Origin: Oceanobacillus halotolerans
GTDB lineage: Bacteria; Bacillota; Bacilli; Bacillales; Amphibacillaceae
NCBI RefSeq assembly: GCF_010993955.1
Contig: NZ_WIXL01000003.1
Location: forward strand, 186,001 to 250,000
Length of the DNA stretch: 64,000 nt
Direction of reading: 5' to 3'
Below, piece by piece: positions 15,662 to 24,379 of the stretch. The notes below the pieces were generated by a model, which made no database searches, was not told the DNA's origin, and was given only the letters and a program-made list of their open reading frames with translations. The position numbers were made by a program, and so were the translations under genes. How positions within the stretch are numbered: the stretch's first letter is position 1; each line of letters begins with the position of its first letter.

Positions 15662-15967
15662 ATGGAAGATAAAGTATTACGTAAGCTATTTCTTGGATTC
15701 ATACATATCCATATTTTACACCACGCAAAGGAACACTCTATTTATGGTGTTTGGATGGTAAATGAACTGAAAGAACACGGTTATAACATTAGTTCTGGTA
15801 CACTTTATCCGATTCTACACTCGATGGAGTATGATGGGCTATTACAGAAGGAAGAGAGAAACATCACGGGGAAAATAAGAAAATACTACACAACTACGGA
15901 TAAAGGAGATGCAATTCTAGTAGAGGCATGGAAAAAAGCCTATGAGTTATTTCAAGAAATTAAATAA
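15662..15967 (+). CDS. PadR-family regulator of the chromate transporter
   Basis: 101 residues of a winged helix: LGFIHIHILHHAKEHSIYGV, NISSGTLYPILHSMEYDGLL and the wing ITGKIRKYYTTTDKG. The GTLYPILHxME motif is the PadR DNA-recognition region. Only 19 bases separate it from chrA. PadR regulators of this type are often found before chrA in Bacillales and are thought to respond to chromate. Here the operator over the promoter supports autoregulation (inference). Confidence 0.85.
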   Translation: MEDKVLRKLFLGFIHIHILHHAKEHSIYGVWMVNELKEHGYNISSGTLYPILHSMEYDGLLQKEERNITGKIRKYYTTTDKGDAILVEAWKKAYELFQEIK

Positions 15968-15986
15968 AAAGAGGAGGGTTACATTT

Positions 15987-17180
15987 ATGTCTAAACCAAA
16001 AAGTAGATTTCAAACACTCATTGAAATTTTATTAACTTCTACAAAATTAGGGTTAACATCATTCGGTGGTCCAGTTGCTCATCTAGCTTATTTTAAAGAT
16101 GAATATATTGATCGTCGTAAATGGTTAGATGATAGAACATATGCGGATATCATTGCTATTTGTCAATTCCTTCCTGGTCCAGCTAGTAGTCAGGTTGGTA
16201 TATCAATCGGCATGTTGCGAGGTGGTTTGCTTGGAGGTCTTATCTCATGGTTTGGATTTACTGTACCGTCGATTATTGTGTTGATTATATTTGCACTAAT
16301 GTATCAAACATTTTCTTTAGATGAAGCTGGTTTCATAAACAGCTTGAAGATTGTTGCTGCAGCAGTTGTCCTACACGCAATAATAGGTTTAGGAAAAAAA
16401 TTAACACCTGATAAACCTCGATTAGCAATAGCAATAATAGCAGCTAGTATCATGTTATTATATCCATCTGCATGGATGCAGATTTTAATTATTTTAGGTG
16501 CTGGTTTACTAGGTTTGAAATTATTTACAGATAAAGCCGAGTCAAACGTTCAACCTTTCTCGGTTAATATTTCAAAAAAGCTTGGATTGACTTCGTTAGG
16601 TATTTTAATAAGTTTACTTATTATATTACCGTTATTAAATAGAGTCTCGGATAATCCTTTACTTACTATTTTTGATACCTTTTTTAGAGTTGGTTCGTTA
16701 GTATTTGGTGGGGGACATGTCGTATTACCAATGATTGAGCGCGAAGTAGTGCCAACAGGCTTACTAACAGCCAATGAATTTTTAGCTGGATATGGTATGG
16801 CACAAGCTGTACCTGGACCATTGTTTACTTTTTCTAGCTACCTGGGAACGTTGATGGAAGGGGTAACTGGAGCTATTGTAGCAACGGTCGCAATCTTTCT
16901 CCCTTCATTTTTACTCATTATTGCAGCGTTACCGTTTCTAAATGAATTACGTAAACAAGCAACGTTTCAGGGAATCTTAATGGGCGTAAATGCTAGTGTA
17001 GTAGGTATTTTGTTAGCTGCATTTTATGACCCAGTGATCAGTAGCTCTATTTTTAGTACCACTGACTTTGCCTTAGGTGTCATCCTATTTGGCTTGTTAA
17101 ATATATGGAAAACACCAGCATGGTTAATTGTTATCCTAGGTGTAGTAGGTGGCTATGTTTTACAGTTTATTACGTTTTAA
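15987..17180 (+). CDS. chrA: Chromate efflux transporter, two-domain ChrA
   Basis: 397 residues. ATG at 15987 follows GAGGAGGG; the longer in-frame start at 15942 lies within the padR gene and is rejected. Two homologous CHR halves are seen: the first with KLGLTSFGGPVAHLAYFKDE, RTYADIIAICQFLPGPASSQ (about residues 20-75), the second with FFRVGSLVFGGGHVVLPMIE and GYGMAQAVPGPLFTFSSYLG (about 230-285). The FGGP and LPGPxSSQ motifs are family hallmarks. ChrA exports chromate through the cytoplasmic membrane. Length matches long-chain ChrA. Confidence 0.92.
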   Translation: MSKPKSRFQTLIEILLTSTKLGLTSFGGPVAHLAYFKDEYIDRRKWLDDRTYADIIAICQFLPGPASSQVGISIGMLRGGLLGGLISWFGFTVPSIIVLIIFALMYQTFSLDEAGFINSLKIVAAAVVLHAIIGLGKKLTPDKPRLAIAIIAASIMLLYPSAWMQILIILGAGLLGLKLFTDKAESNVQPFSVNISKKLGLTSLGILISLLIILPLLNRVSDNPLLTIFDTFFRVGSLVFGGGHVVLPMIEREVVPTGLLTANEFLAGYGMAQAVPGPLFTFSSYLGTLMEGVTGAIVATVAIFLPSFLLIIAALPFLNELRKQATFQGILMGVNASVVGILLAAFYDPVISSSIFSTTDFALGVILFGLLNIWKTPAWLIVILGVVGGYVLQFITF

Positions 17181-17275
17181 TGTTATTTTCTTGGGTATAT
17201 CCAACCTTTAAACAGCTAAGGATGGGATATAAGATTCAGTAGGGACCTTTATACAGGTTCCTTTGAGAAATAGTA

Positions 17276-17659
17276 ATGAAAAAAACATCTAAGTGGACAT
17301 TAACATCCGGTGGTATTACCGTATTAGTAGGTACAACATTAGAGCAGAGTATCCAAGGGAAACTCTCTGGACCAGGGTTACTTGGTTCGCTAATTATTAC
17401 AATTCTACTTTTTGTCATCAATATAATTAGAATTCGATCGAAAAAGGATAAAACACCAGAATTTGATGAACGGACTACTCGTAATATGGTGAAGTTTTTA
17501 CGCCTTTTCATCAAATATCTTTGTAGGCCCTTTATTTATTTTGTTTAGTGTTCTTACATTTATAGGAATGGAGAGTGTTCCAGTTTTTATATTTGGATAT
17601 TATTATGGCTTTACTTTGCCTTTAGTGGAATTGCCTCGTTCCTAATAAGTCGTAGATAA
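17276..17659 (+). pseudogene. Small DUF2178-like membrane protein gene with two frameshifts
   Basis: The start is MKKTSKWTLTSGGITVLVGT, followed by EFDERTTRNMVKF. An extra T in TTTTTACG near 17495 shifts to VGPLFILFSVLTFIGMESV, and a second shift near 17590 leads to WILLWLYFAFSGIASFLISR and the stop at 17657. The DERT...K pattern and the closing ISRR resemble DUF2178-type membrane proteins. As in the DUF2975 gene, the breaks are single-base changes in homopolymers. Confidence 0.7.
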
Positions 17660-17764
17660 ATAACTTTAAGACATTAAATTAACTATCGGGTGCAATTGAA
17701 AAAAAAGCAATTACTTTTAATTAACGCAGCAGAAAACTACAACAGAGAAGAAAGGTAGTGAAAG

Positions 17765-18310
17765 ATGTTTCGAAAATTATACTCACGATTACACCTTATA
17801 TTGGTTCGATTTACTTTTTACTCCCTGTTTAAACATAAAGAATCGAAGTTAAAGAAAAAAGGGTCCTATGAAGATGTCAACACCATAATGGAAAATTATC
17901 AAAAAGGTCTTATTAGAGATAAAAATCTAAATGAAGATTTAACAAGAGGACCGATAACTGCAAAAACAAAAAATGGACAAAGATTGGTATCTGCTTTCAT
18001 TACTAATCAAAACAAAAAGGACGAAAAGGATTTTTATATTCAGGTAGCCAAAGAATGGGTGAAGGGTTATGACAAAAAGCCTCATACAGTATCTTTACTA
18101 TTTATTATCTTATTTCTTCTTTGGTGGGCAAGTGGTATATTCTTGAGTCAGTATATAAGCAACATTACGGGATTGATATTCCTTTTAGGAATTTTTCTGT
18201 TTCCTATTCTCGGCTTCTTTTTTGCAGGGCTTGGGAAAGGATGGAAAAAATGGCTCCTTGCAGCAATTAACATCTTTTTCTTTATCGTATTTGTAACAAT
18301 TATATTTTAG
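17765..18310 (+). CDS. Hypothetical membrane protein
   Basis: 181 residues. The N-terminal 100 residues are strongly basic and polar. The C-terminal 75 contain three hydrophobic segments (about 108-128, 134-153, 161-180). The only recognisable feature is this layout. A ribosome-binding site GAAAGG lies upstream of the ATG. The product is not identified and the gene has no obvious operon partner. Confidence 0.5.
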   Translation: MFRKLYSRLHLILVRFTFYSLFKHKESKLKKKGSYEDVNTIMENYQKGLIRDKNLNEDLTRGPITAKTKNGQRLVSAFITNQNKKDEKDFYIQVAKEWVKGYDKKPHTVSLLFIILFLLWWASGIFLSQYISNITGLIFLLGIFLFPILGFFFAGLGKGWKKWLLAAINIFFFIVFVTIIF

Positions 18311-18507
18311 GCCTATTCAGCAAAAGGCTCGTCTTTACGTGGTGCTTTTTCACCACATTCGAACTTACCCACCCTTAGGGTAAGTTAATCTCACTTTCAT
18401 ATCTGTTTGAATATACCTACAGTGTGTATTTATGGTAATATAAGACGTAAGTACATTGTGAATGTTACCTATTATCTAACAAATTAATGGATAGGAGGAG
18501 AATAAGC

Positions 18508-18690
18508 ATGGAAAGCTTACGATGTGCTAACTGTGGACAAATAATAGCGTATAGTGACGCTGTTTGTTTAGATGTACTAAATTCTATTACCCATAAAAAA
18601 TGTTATGATCTTCGTTTTGCACTGAAGGATACTGGCACGTTTCAGGATATCGTGAATAAGTATAGCTTTTTTAAGGAATTGAGAGAATAG
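18508..18690 (+). CDS. Small putative zinc-binding protein
   Basis: 60 residues from the ATG at 18508, which follows TAGGAGGAG; the in-frame ATG at 18487 is before that site and is rejected. The sequence starts with LRCANCGQII (CxxC) and continues with AVCLD and THKKCYDL, giving four to five potential zinc ligands in 33 residues. It resembles short treble-clef proteins of unknown role. No partner is visible. Confidence 0.6.
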   Translation: MESLRCANCGQIIAYSDAVCLDVLNSITHKKCYDLRFALKDTGTFQDIVNKYSFFKELRE

Positions 18691-18844
18691 GCAATCATAT
18701 TATTAAACAGTTGGAAAAATCTTAAAATTTCAACAACATTCCTTGAGGCGTTTTTTTATCAGGCACTATTTCACATATAGCCTCAATCTGTCCCCCGCTA
18801 AAAACAGATCACCTATTTCAACTAATTCCATTCTAAGGAGTGTC

Positions 18845-19364
18845 ATGATGCCAACCACTATCTTTACTGACTATGCTATTACCGAAAAAAATGACTATAT
18901 TACCCAACCATATCGATTACCAATTCATCATTTACGAACCAAACCAAACATACTTCATCCGAAAAACACCACTCGAGTTGATTAAAACAGCATGACTCCA
19001 ATATGGATCCACTTATGATGGAAGAAAAACTTCGATTATACATTTAACAGGATATAAACATAAAGTTCCAATCCTGATCAACGCCAGACAAAATATTTAT
19101 AGCTTTCCTACCCATTCTCCATCGAATGCTAACTGCGTCTGGATCTTCTTCCACCACATCGAATCACTTTCCCACGACCCACATCTATCCAAAAAACAAA
19201 GCAAAACATCCATCATCAACTTCAAAAGTGGAAAACAACTGACAATGGACATTTCCTATCGCACAATTAACAAACAAATACAACGAACTGGCTATTTTTA
19301 CTGGATGATTCATGGGAAAGCGGGTTTTCATGTAGCTAGCCAAATGAAAAATGATACCAGATAA
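18845..19364 (+). pseudogene. comK: Decayed comK (competence transcription factor) gene
   Basis: TAAGGAG precedes two ATG codons (18845, 18848). The first 45 codons run to a stop at 18982; a frameshift in an A run near 18965 then restores PLELIKTA, a TGA replaces the next codon, and a long block follows: YGSTYDGRKTSIIHLTGYKH, KVPILINARQNIYSFPTHSP, NCVWIFFHHIES, then IINFKSGKQLTMDISYRTIN. The YDGRKxxxxHLTG, KVPIxI and FPTHSPSxxxCxWI blocks are diagnostic of ComK. At least one frameshift and one nonsense codon make it non-functional as read. ComK drives expression of the DNA-uptake genes in Bacillus. Confidence 0.85.
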
Positions 19365-19446
19365 CGGATTTATTTATACCAAAGCAGACGATAAGTGTTT
19401 TATGTTAACATTAAAATAAGATTAATAGTCTAGGGAGTGATTAAGT

Positions 19447-19746
19447 ATGACAGATATCATCATTCCCGTTATTATTGCATTATTCGTTTCTGTTATTTTA
19501 TCTATTATTTTTAAAGGAAAGGCTAAAGTGGATAAAGGGTTTAAATTAAATTACTTTAAATTATCCTATAGAAGAAAGATGATTAGAACCCTAACAAGTC
19601 TTCCATTTGTAATTGTGGGACTCATTGTTATTTACTACTATACAGACTGGAGTATGGCATTAAATATACTGTTTGGACTATTGTTCCTTCTAGCATTTTC
19701 AGTTCAGCTAATCTATAATTTCAAGATGTGGAAGAAAATGGAGTAA
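19447..19746 (+). CDS. Hypothetical small membrane protein
   Basis: 99 residues with three hydrophobic segments (about 4-21, 52-67, 72-89) and a basic loop between the first two. It starts with ATG at 19447 after GGGAGTGA. No family was recognised. It lies between the two ComK-derived sequences. Confidence 0.5.
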   Translation: MTDIIIPVIIALFVSVILSIIFKGKAKVDKGFKLNYFKLSYRRKMIRTLTSLPFVIVGLIVIYYYTDWSMALNILFGLLFLLAFSVQLIYNFKMWKKME

Positions 19747-19833
19747 TAGTAATAACTATTTCTAATTTAGTAACCAGACAGTAATACCTGAAGAAGATAT
19801 ACTTAACTCAAAATAAGAAAGGGCAATGCAATA

Positions 19834-20001
19834 ATGGCCAATATAATAATTACTTTTATTTTTACATTTTTGGTTGTTTTAATTATTAACTTTATAGGGC
19901 AAAGATTAATAGTTAATGAGAAAAAAACCCTTAATGGCAAAACCTTGGTAATTTTATTAAGTCAAAGTGTGGTCATAACAATTATTATAAGTTTTATTTA
20001 A
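19834..20001 (+). CDS. Very small membrane protein
   Basis: 55 residues (MANIIITFIFTFLVVLIINF, a polar middle VNEKKTLNGKT, and a second hydrophobic end). AAAGGG lies about ten bases before the ATG. Two membrane segments and a charged loop are all that can be seen. It may be a real small protein or chance AT-rich coding. Confidence 0.4.
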   Translation: MANIIITFIFTFLVVLIINFIGQRLIVNEKKTLNGKTLVILLSQSVVITIIISFI

Positions 20002-20091
20002 ATCTATTCATGTAAGGTGCTATTCCTCGATAACAGATTTCTGTAAAAATTATTAGAAAACTTGGTATTCACCATTAATGGTGAATGCCTT

Positions 20092-20137
20092 AGTTGCACT
20101 TATACAGTAGGAAAGTTTTTATACTTTCCTAGCTGCT
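20092..20137. repeat. Dispersed repeat (TTAGTTGCACTTAT), copy 2
   Basis: This is the second copy of the block at 12444-12495. In this copy GGAAAGTTTTTATACTTTCC forms a short hairpin. Confidence 0.5.
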
Positions 20138-20174
20138 AAAAAGAATCCATTCTCAAGTTAAAAAGGGAATGGAT

Positions 20175-20573
20175 TTATCGTCTCTCTGTATGATTTTTTA
20201 TTGTTGCTACGATCTCTTCGAATGTGTATTTATGATTAACAACATCAACTGTAAAGTCCTGTTCTTCTTGAATTCCCATCGACCAATGAAAATGGTTTAC
20301 TTTTAGGAAAACAATTAATGAAGCTAGAGCAGTTCGTTTATTCGCATTATGAAAAGCATGGTTCTTTGCTATTGATTCTAAAAGTGCAGCTGCTTTTTCG
20401 TAAATAGTAGGATATGCATCACTACCAAACACTGATTGTTTTGGTCGATTTATAGCCGAATCAAGTAAGTTTGGATCTTTTACTCCCATTGGCTCTCCTG
20501 GAGAATATAGACGAATTTGAACGGTATTAATAGCAATAACTTGATTTGTTGTTAAATAGACAATCTTATCCAT
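20175..20573 (-). CDS. doc: Doc-type toxin (death-on-curing, Fic/Doc fold)
   Basis: 132 residues. The Doc active-site motif is HAFHNANKRTA (H72 to A82), matching the HxFx(D/N)(A/G)NKRT consensus of kinases that phosphorylate EF-Tu. The N-terminal YLTTNQVIAINTVQI and the GVKDPNLLDSAINRP block are typical of the Doc family. It overlaps the antitoxin gene by one base, the stop/start arrangement of a toxin-antitoxin operon. Confidence 0.9.
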   Translation of the reverse strand: MDKIVYLTTNQVIAINTVQIRLYSPGEPMGVKDPNLLDSAINRPKQSVFGSDAYPTIYEKAAALLESIAKNHAFHNANKRTALASLIVFLKVNHFHWSMGIQEEQDFTVDVVNHKYTFEEIVATIKNHTERR

Positions 20574-20824
20574 TATCTATCCACTAACCCTTTAAATGCC
20601 TCGTCATGCTCTTTAATTACATCGTTTAACGTGTCCATGAATTCAGCATCAACACCTTCAGGAAGTGTTATCTGTTCTTTTTTTCTTAAGACTATTTTCC
20701 CCTCTTTCACTTCAACTTGAACGTCATCTCCCTGTGCTAAGCCAACTTGTTTCAGTAATTCAGTGGGAAGCGTAATTCCTAAGCTATTTCCAATCTTCGT
20801 AACTTTTCTTTCAAATTGCTCCAA
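20573..20824 (-). CDS. AbrB/MazE-type antitoxin of Doc
   Basis: 83 residues. The N-terminal half is a swapped-hairpin AbrB/MazE DNA-binding domain (KVTKIGNSLGITLPTELLKQ, GLAQGDDVQVEVKEGKIVLR). The C-terminal tail MDTLNDVIKEHDEAFKGLV is an amphipathic helix resembling the Phd segment that caps Doc. Doc is classically paired with Phd; pairing with an AbrB-type protein is a known but less common alternative. A perfect operator lies just upstream. Confidence 0.87.
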   Translation of the reverse strand: MEQFERKVTKIGNSLGITLPTELLKQVGLAQGDDVQVEVKEGKIVLRKKEQITLPEGVDAEFMDTLNDVIKEHDEAFKGLVDR

Positions 20825-20837
20825 AAACTCACACCCT

Positions 20838-20865
20838 TGTTATAATTGTTATACCAATTATAACA
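20838..20865 (-). promoter_or_regulatory. Operator of the abrB-doc toxin-antitoxin operon
   Basis: TGTTATAATTG (20838-20848) and CAATTATAACA (20855-20865) form a perfect 11-bp inverted repeat with a six-base spacer, 14 bases before the antitoxin start. It contains TATAAT on both strands, so binding would cover the -10 region. This fits autoregulation by the AbrB-type antitoxin. Confidence 0.75.
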
Positions 20866-20885
20866 TATACTAATTTACTTACACA

Positions 20886-21003
20886 CAACACCTCTATCCA
20901 ATAAACAAAGCAAAATATCCATCATCAGCTTTAAAAGTGGACAACACTGACAATGGACATTTCCTATAAAAATATTAACAACACGAACTGGTGATTCACA
21001 GAT
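20886..21003 (+). pseudogene. Second comK fragment
   Basis: This 118-base stretch repeats the 3' part of the ComK relic at 19182-19315 in the same orientation: CTCTATCCAATAAACAAAGC, CATCATCAGCTTTAAAAGTG, TGACAATGGACATTTCCTAT, ACACGAACTGG. A 15-base deletion has occurred between two CTGG copies near its end. Together with the first relic it brackets 19.4-20.9 kb as direct repeats. Confidence 0.75.
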
Positions 21004-21020
21004 AATGATACAGATTTCGC

Positions 21021-22055
21021 CTAAGGAGTAAGCTGAAATGCATCCGCTAATAGTTCATATGACTTATGCCGTGAATTTTTTTCAGTTAGCATATTCAGAA
21101 TCATGATTTCATCAACCATGGCATCTTTTGCAAGTTTCCTTAGTTTCTCCGCTGCATTTTCCACACTACCGATCACGAAGCGACTTTTATTTTCTTGTCG
21201 TACTGCTTCCTCCCGGGAAGTGTATTTATGAGAACTTGCCTCTTCAAGTGTTGGCGGTGCAAGATGAAATGCACCTGTTCCCCATCGTACCCATTGTAGT
21301 TCTGCTGGTCCTGCCAAATACGTAGCTTCTTCCTCTGTCTCAGCTGTAATAACAATGATGCTTAGTATGCTTTTCGGCTCCCGCAAAAAAGATGATGGGG
21401 TAAAGTTTTCACGATAAGCCTTCAACATCGGGACTGCCAACTGAGGGGAAATGTGTGCTGCAAAGACAAATCCAAGTCCATGGTGAGAAGCAAATTGCAT
21501 TCCCCCATTACTTGACCCAAGCATATACATATCAGGTGTCAAATTTTTATCAGGTGACGGCGTAATATTCTGGAAAGGATGGTCACTTGGAAAATCATGC
21601 GAAAAGAAGGAAAGAAGTTCATCCAATTGCTCTGGAAAATCATACGTCTCAACCGCCTCCCTTGACCGTCTTAATGCTAATGCAGTCAGTCCATCCGTCC
21701 CTGGTGCTCGCCCAATTCCAAGATCAATCCTTTTTGGATGTAAGGCTTCTAGTAAAGAAAAATTCTCTGCAACCTTAAGCGGACTGTGATTCGGCAGCAT
21801 AATTCCACCTGAGCCTATTCGAATGTTTTTTGTAACAGCCGCTGCATGAGCACTTAATAAATCCGGGGAGGTGCTCATCTGATGTTTTGTATTATGATGT
21901 TCGGCAAACCAGTAGCGTGTATAGCCAAGACGATCAGCTAGCTGTACTAACTCCGTAGAATTTTGTAATGTTTCAGTTGCTGATTCCCCATTATACATGG
22001 TAGCTAAATCTAAAATAGATAATTTCAAATCTCCTTTTACCTGGTTATTTCCCAA
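21021..22055 (-). CDS. LLM-class flavin-dependent oxidoreductase (MsnO8/YvbT-like)
   Basis: 344 residues with a TTG start and AGGAG nine bases upstream. Luciferase-like TIM-barrel landmarks are LSILDLATMYNGESATET near the start, RYWFAEHHNTKHQMSTSPDL (about 47-66), IRIGSGGIMLPNHSPLKVAE (about 77-96) and the later MYMLGSSNGGMQFASHHGLG. The pattern fits the single-component FMN-dependent group often annotated MsnO8 family. The substrate is unknown. The gene is monocistronic. A terminator was not identified. Confidence 0.85.
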   Translation of the reverse strand: MGNNQVKGDLKLSILDLATMYNGESATETLQNSTELVQLADRLGYTRYWFAEHHNTKHQMSTSPDLLSAHAAAVTKNIRIGSGGIMLPNHSPLKVAENFSLLEALHPKRIDLGIGRAPGTDGLTALALRRSREAVETYDFPEQLDELLSFFSHDFPSDHPFQNITPSPDKNLTPDMYMLGSSNGGMQFASHHGLGFVFAAHISPQLAVPMLKAYRENFTPSSFLREPKSILSIIVITAETEEEATYLAGPAELQWVRWGTGAFHLAPPTLEEASSHKYTSREEAVRQENKSRFVIGSVENAAEKLRKLAKDAMVDEIMILNMLTEKNSRHKSYELLADAFQLTP

Positions 22056-22309
22056 CGTAAATCACTCCTTTTTATTTTTTTGTAGGCTTAGAAATTCTAA
22101 AAACAATCATCTTGTGTCATATATGTATTGAAAAAACCTTCTGAAGCTGAGTTATGTACAAGTACTCTGATTTGTATACTATCTTATTACGTATAGACAA
22201 ACAACTACAATGGAACTGCATCCTCCATGAATAACGTCCACAACATAATAAAAAAGTGCATTTTCTGTAACAATAAGAGAGATACGAATATGGAATAAGG
22301 AGAATTGAT

Positions 22310-23212
22310 ATGGATTATAAGAATATTACAGTTGCTGGTAGTGGGGTTTTAGGAAGTCAAATTGCTTACCAAACTGCTTTCAAAGGATTTGATGTATCGG
22401 TTTACGACATTAATGACGAGGCGATAGAAAAGGCAAAGGAACGAATTACAAAATTGAAGAGTCGTTATCAGGAGGATTTAGAGGCGACAAAAGACGATGT
22501 GGATGCTGCTTTTAATCGAATTTCGTTCTATTCTGATTTAGCAAAAGCTACTGCAGACGCTGATCTTATCATTGAAGCTGTTCCTGAAGTAGTGAACATT
22601 AAAACTGACTTTTACAAGGAATTAGCGAGTGTTGCTCCGGAAAAAACTATTTTTGCTACAAACTCTTCCACCATGTTACCAAGCCAATTTGCAGATGCAA
22701 CTGGACGACCAAGTAAATTCCTTGCATTACACTTCGCCAATGAAATCTGGTTAAACAACACGGCAGAAATCATGAAACATGAAGGAACAGATATGAACGT
22801 GTTTGAGGAAGTTGTCGAATTTGCCAAAGCCATTGGAATGGTTGCTTTGCCTCTACATAAAGAGCAGCCAGGCTATATTTTGAATTCGTTATTAGTACCT
22901 TTGTTAGAAGCTGCTCAGATGCTCCTCGTTAAAGAAGTTGCTGATATCGAAACAATCGATAAAACATGGATGATTGCAACAGGCGCACCCCAAGGACCTT
23001 TTGCCATTTTAGACGTTGTCGGAGTTACGACTGCTTATAATATCACGAAAGAAAAAGCAGAAAAAACTGGGGACCCTGGATTTAAAAAATTAGCTGATTT
23101 ATTAAAAACAGAGTATATCGATAAGGGAAAACTAGGCACAGCAACAGGAGAAGGATTTTACAAGTATCCGAATCCGAAATTCATGGAGCCAGACTTTTTA
23201 GAGAATGACTAG
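22310..23212 (+). CDS. 3-hydroxyacyl-CoA dehydrogenase (3-hydroxybutyryl-CoA dehydrogenase type)
   Basis: 300 residues. The Rossmann NAD motif is ITVAGSGVLGSQIAYQTAFK (residues 6-25); the adenosine-binding acid follows at YDIND. Catalytic-region blocks NSSTMLPSQFADATGRPSKF and FANEIWLN occupy the usual positions, but the classical catalytic motif HFFNP/HFxxP is altered to HFANEIW. The C-terminal dimer domain has GYILNSLLVPLLEAAQML. The family oxidises 3-hydroxyacyl-CoA with NAD+. The changed HF motif suggests a specialised substrate. A start ATG follows AAGGAG. A strong terminator follows. Confidence 0.83.
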   Translation: MDYKNITVAGSGVLGSQIAYQTAFKGFDVSVYDINDEAIEKAKERITKLKSRYQEDLEATKDDVDAAFNRISFYSDLAKATADADLIIEAVPEVVNIKTDFYKELASVAPEKTIFATNSSTMLPSQFADATGRPSKFLALHFANEIWLNNTAEIMKHEGTDMNVFEEVVEFAKAIGMVALPLHKEQPGYILNSLLVPLLEAAQMLLVKEVADIETIDKTWMIATGAPQGPFAILDVVGVTTAYNITKEKAEKTGDPGFKKLADLLKTEYIDKGKLGTATGEGFYKYPNPKFMEPDFLEND

Positions 23213-23218
23213 ATTTCG

Positions 23219-23262
23219 GTTAATGAGGTATCACGAGTTGGTGATACCTCATTAATTTTACG
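23219..23262 (+). terminator. Terminator of the hydroxyacyl-CoA dehydrogenase gene
   Basis: TAATGAGGTATCAC and GTGATACCTCATTA form a perfect 14-bp stem around GAGTTG, followed by ATTTTA. Confidence 0.85.
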
Positions 23263-23288
23263 CCTTTTTGTTCTTAACACCTTGTAAA

Positions 23289-23633
23289 TCACATACTTCC
23301 AATAAATATAGAGAATAAGTAGAACATAAAAGAAATAGCTGTCACACATATAATAATGAATGCGAAATATCTGTTGTTCCGAAAAAATTCAATAATTGTG
23401 GTAATGACTCCAATCAAACAAAGGCATATCCATACGATATTCCATAAAACATCTCCAATGTTAGCATCAAATAATGTATAAAAACCCGTCAAGAATAAGA
23501 TCCAATTTATGATGAATAATCCAACAACACTATACGAAAATCTAAATGGCTTTGGTCCTTCTACTCCCTTATATATAAAAGTGATAAGTGCTACAATCGA
23601 CAACGCGACTACTATAAAAAGAACAGATATCAT
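23289..23633 (-). CDS. Hypothetical four-segment membrane protein
   Basis: 114 residues, nearly all hydrophobic, with four segments separated by short polar loops (VEGPKPFRFSY, EFFRNNR). No known domain was recognised. The ribosome-binding site is weak (GGGTTTTTACGAGT before ATG). It lies upstream in the opposite direction from the hydroxyacyl-CoA dehydrogenase gene end. Confidence 0.5.
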   Translation of the reverse strand: MISVLFIVVALSIVALITFIYKGVEGPKPFRFSYSVVGLFIINWILFLTGFYTLFDANIGDVLWNIVWICLCLIGVITTIIEFFRNNRYFAFIIICVTAISFMFYLFSIFIGSM

Positions 23634-23746
23634 ACTCGTAAAAACCCTTGGATATAACGTAAAGGTACCCGATTTTGTGCCAACATAAATAAAATAATGC
23701 CCTCCCGTTTTTTTAGAACAACAGTGTATATGGTGTTTAAGGTAAC

Positions 23747-24331
23747 TTACTCAAAATTACTTAGATCAAAACGGGCGATTTCTTCACCTTCAACCGAAAC
23801 AATTAGATCTGCCTCCATAGCATGTTCCTTTAACTTTTCCAATTGATCGGATGAAGGAGCAAGTTTTATTTCAGGATTTTCCTCTAACGCACCTAATACA
23901 AAATCAAGCGTGTATTCTCCTTCTTGATCTGGTTGAAGAACAGGTGAACTTGTTGATCCAGTGCCTAAACCCCCTTCTGTATCCTCGTCATAAATATTAT
24001 GACCCATTACTTCCTCTGAGACTTCTTTTAATTTTTCATTTGGTTCAATATGAATATTTATACCATCCTCATATTCAAATGTCTGTTCATTTAACTTTTC
24101 GGCTCCTCCAAGAATTTTATTACCAGTATTCGCTAAAACAAAATCATAACTGAGTGCAATTGGTACTATAATTTTACCCTCCTTTTCTCCTGAAGTAATC
24201 CCGATTCCTCCTAGTCTTCCTTCATCATTCCGTAAATCAACAGTCGAGCTAACTAAGTCTAAAGAAGATTTGGTCGAGCACCCTGACAAGAGTATTAAAA
24301 CTGTAAAAATACTAATAACAAACTTGATCAT
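23747..24331 (-). CDS. Hypothetical lipoprotein
   Basis: About 194 residues. The start at 24331 is chosen because the signal peptide MIKFVISIFTVLILLSGC begins there, with lipobox LLSGC; a TTG at 24379 would place an extra polar stretch in front. The mature protein is acidic with beta-type segments (VPIALSYDFVLANTGNKILG, IEPNEKLKEVSEEVMGHNIY). No domain was recognised. It should be lipid-anchored on the outer face of the membrane. Confidence 0.6.
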   Translation of the reverse strand: MIKFVISIFTVLILLSGCSTKSSLDLVSSTVDLRNDEGRLGGIGITSGEKEGKIIVPIALSYDFVLANTGNKILGGAEKLNEQTFEYEDGINIHIEPNEKLKEVSEEVMGHNIYDEDTEGGLGTGSTSSPVLQPDQEGEYTLDFVLGALEENPEIKLAPSSDQLEKLKEHAMEADLIVSVEGEEIARFDLSNFE

Positions 24332-24379
24332 CCCTTTACTTTTAATTATAATAGCAACCCCTATCCATATTTTTATCAA

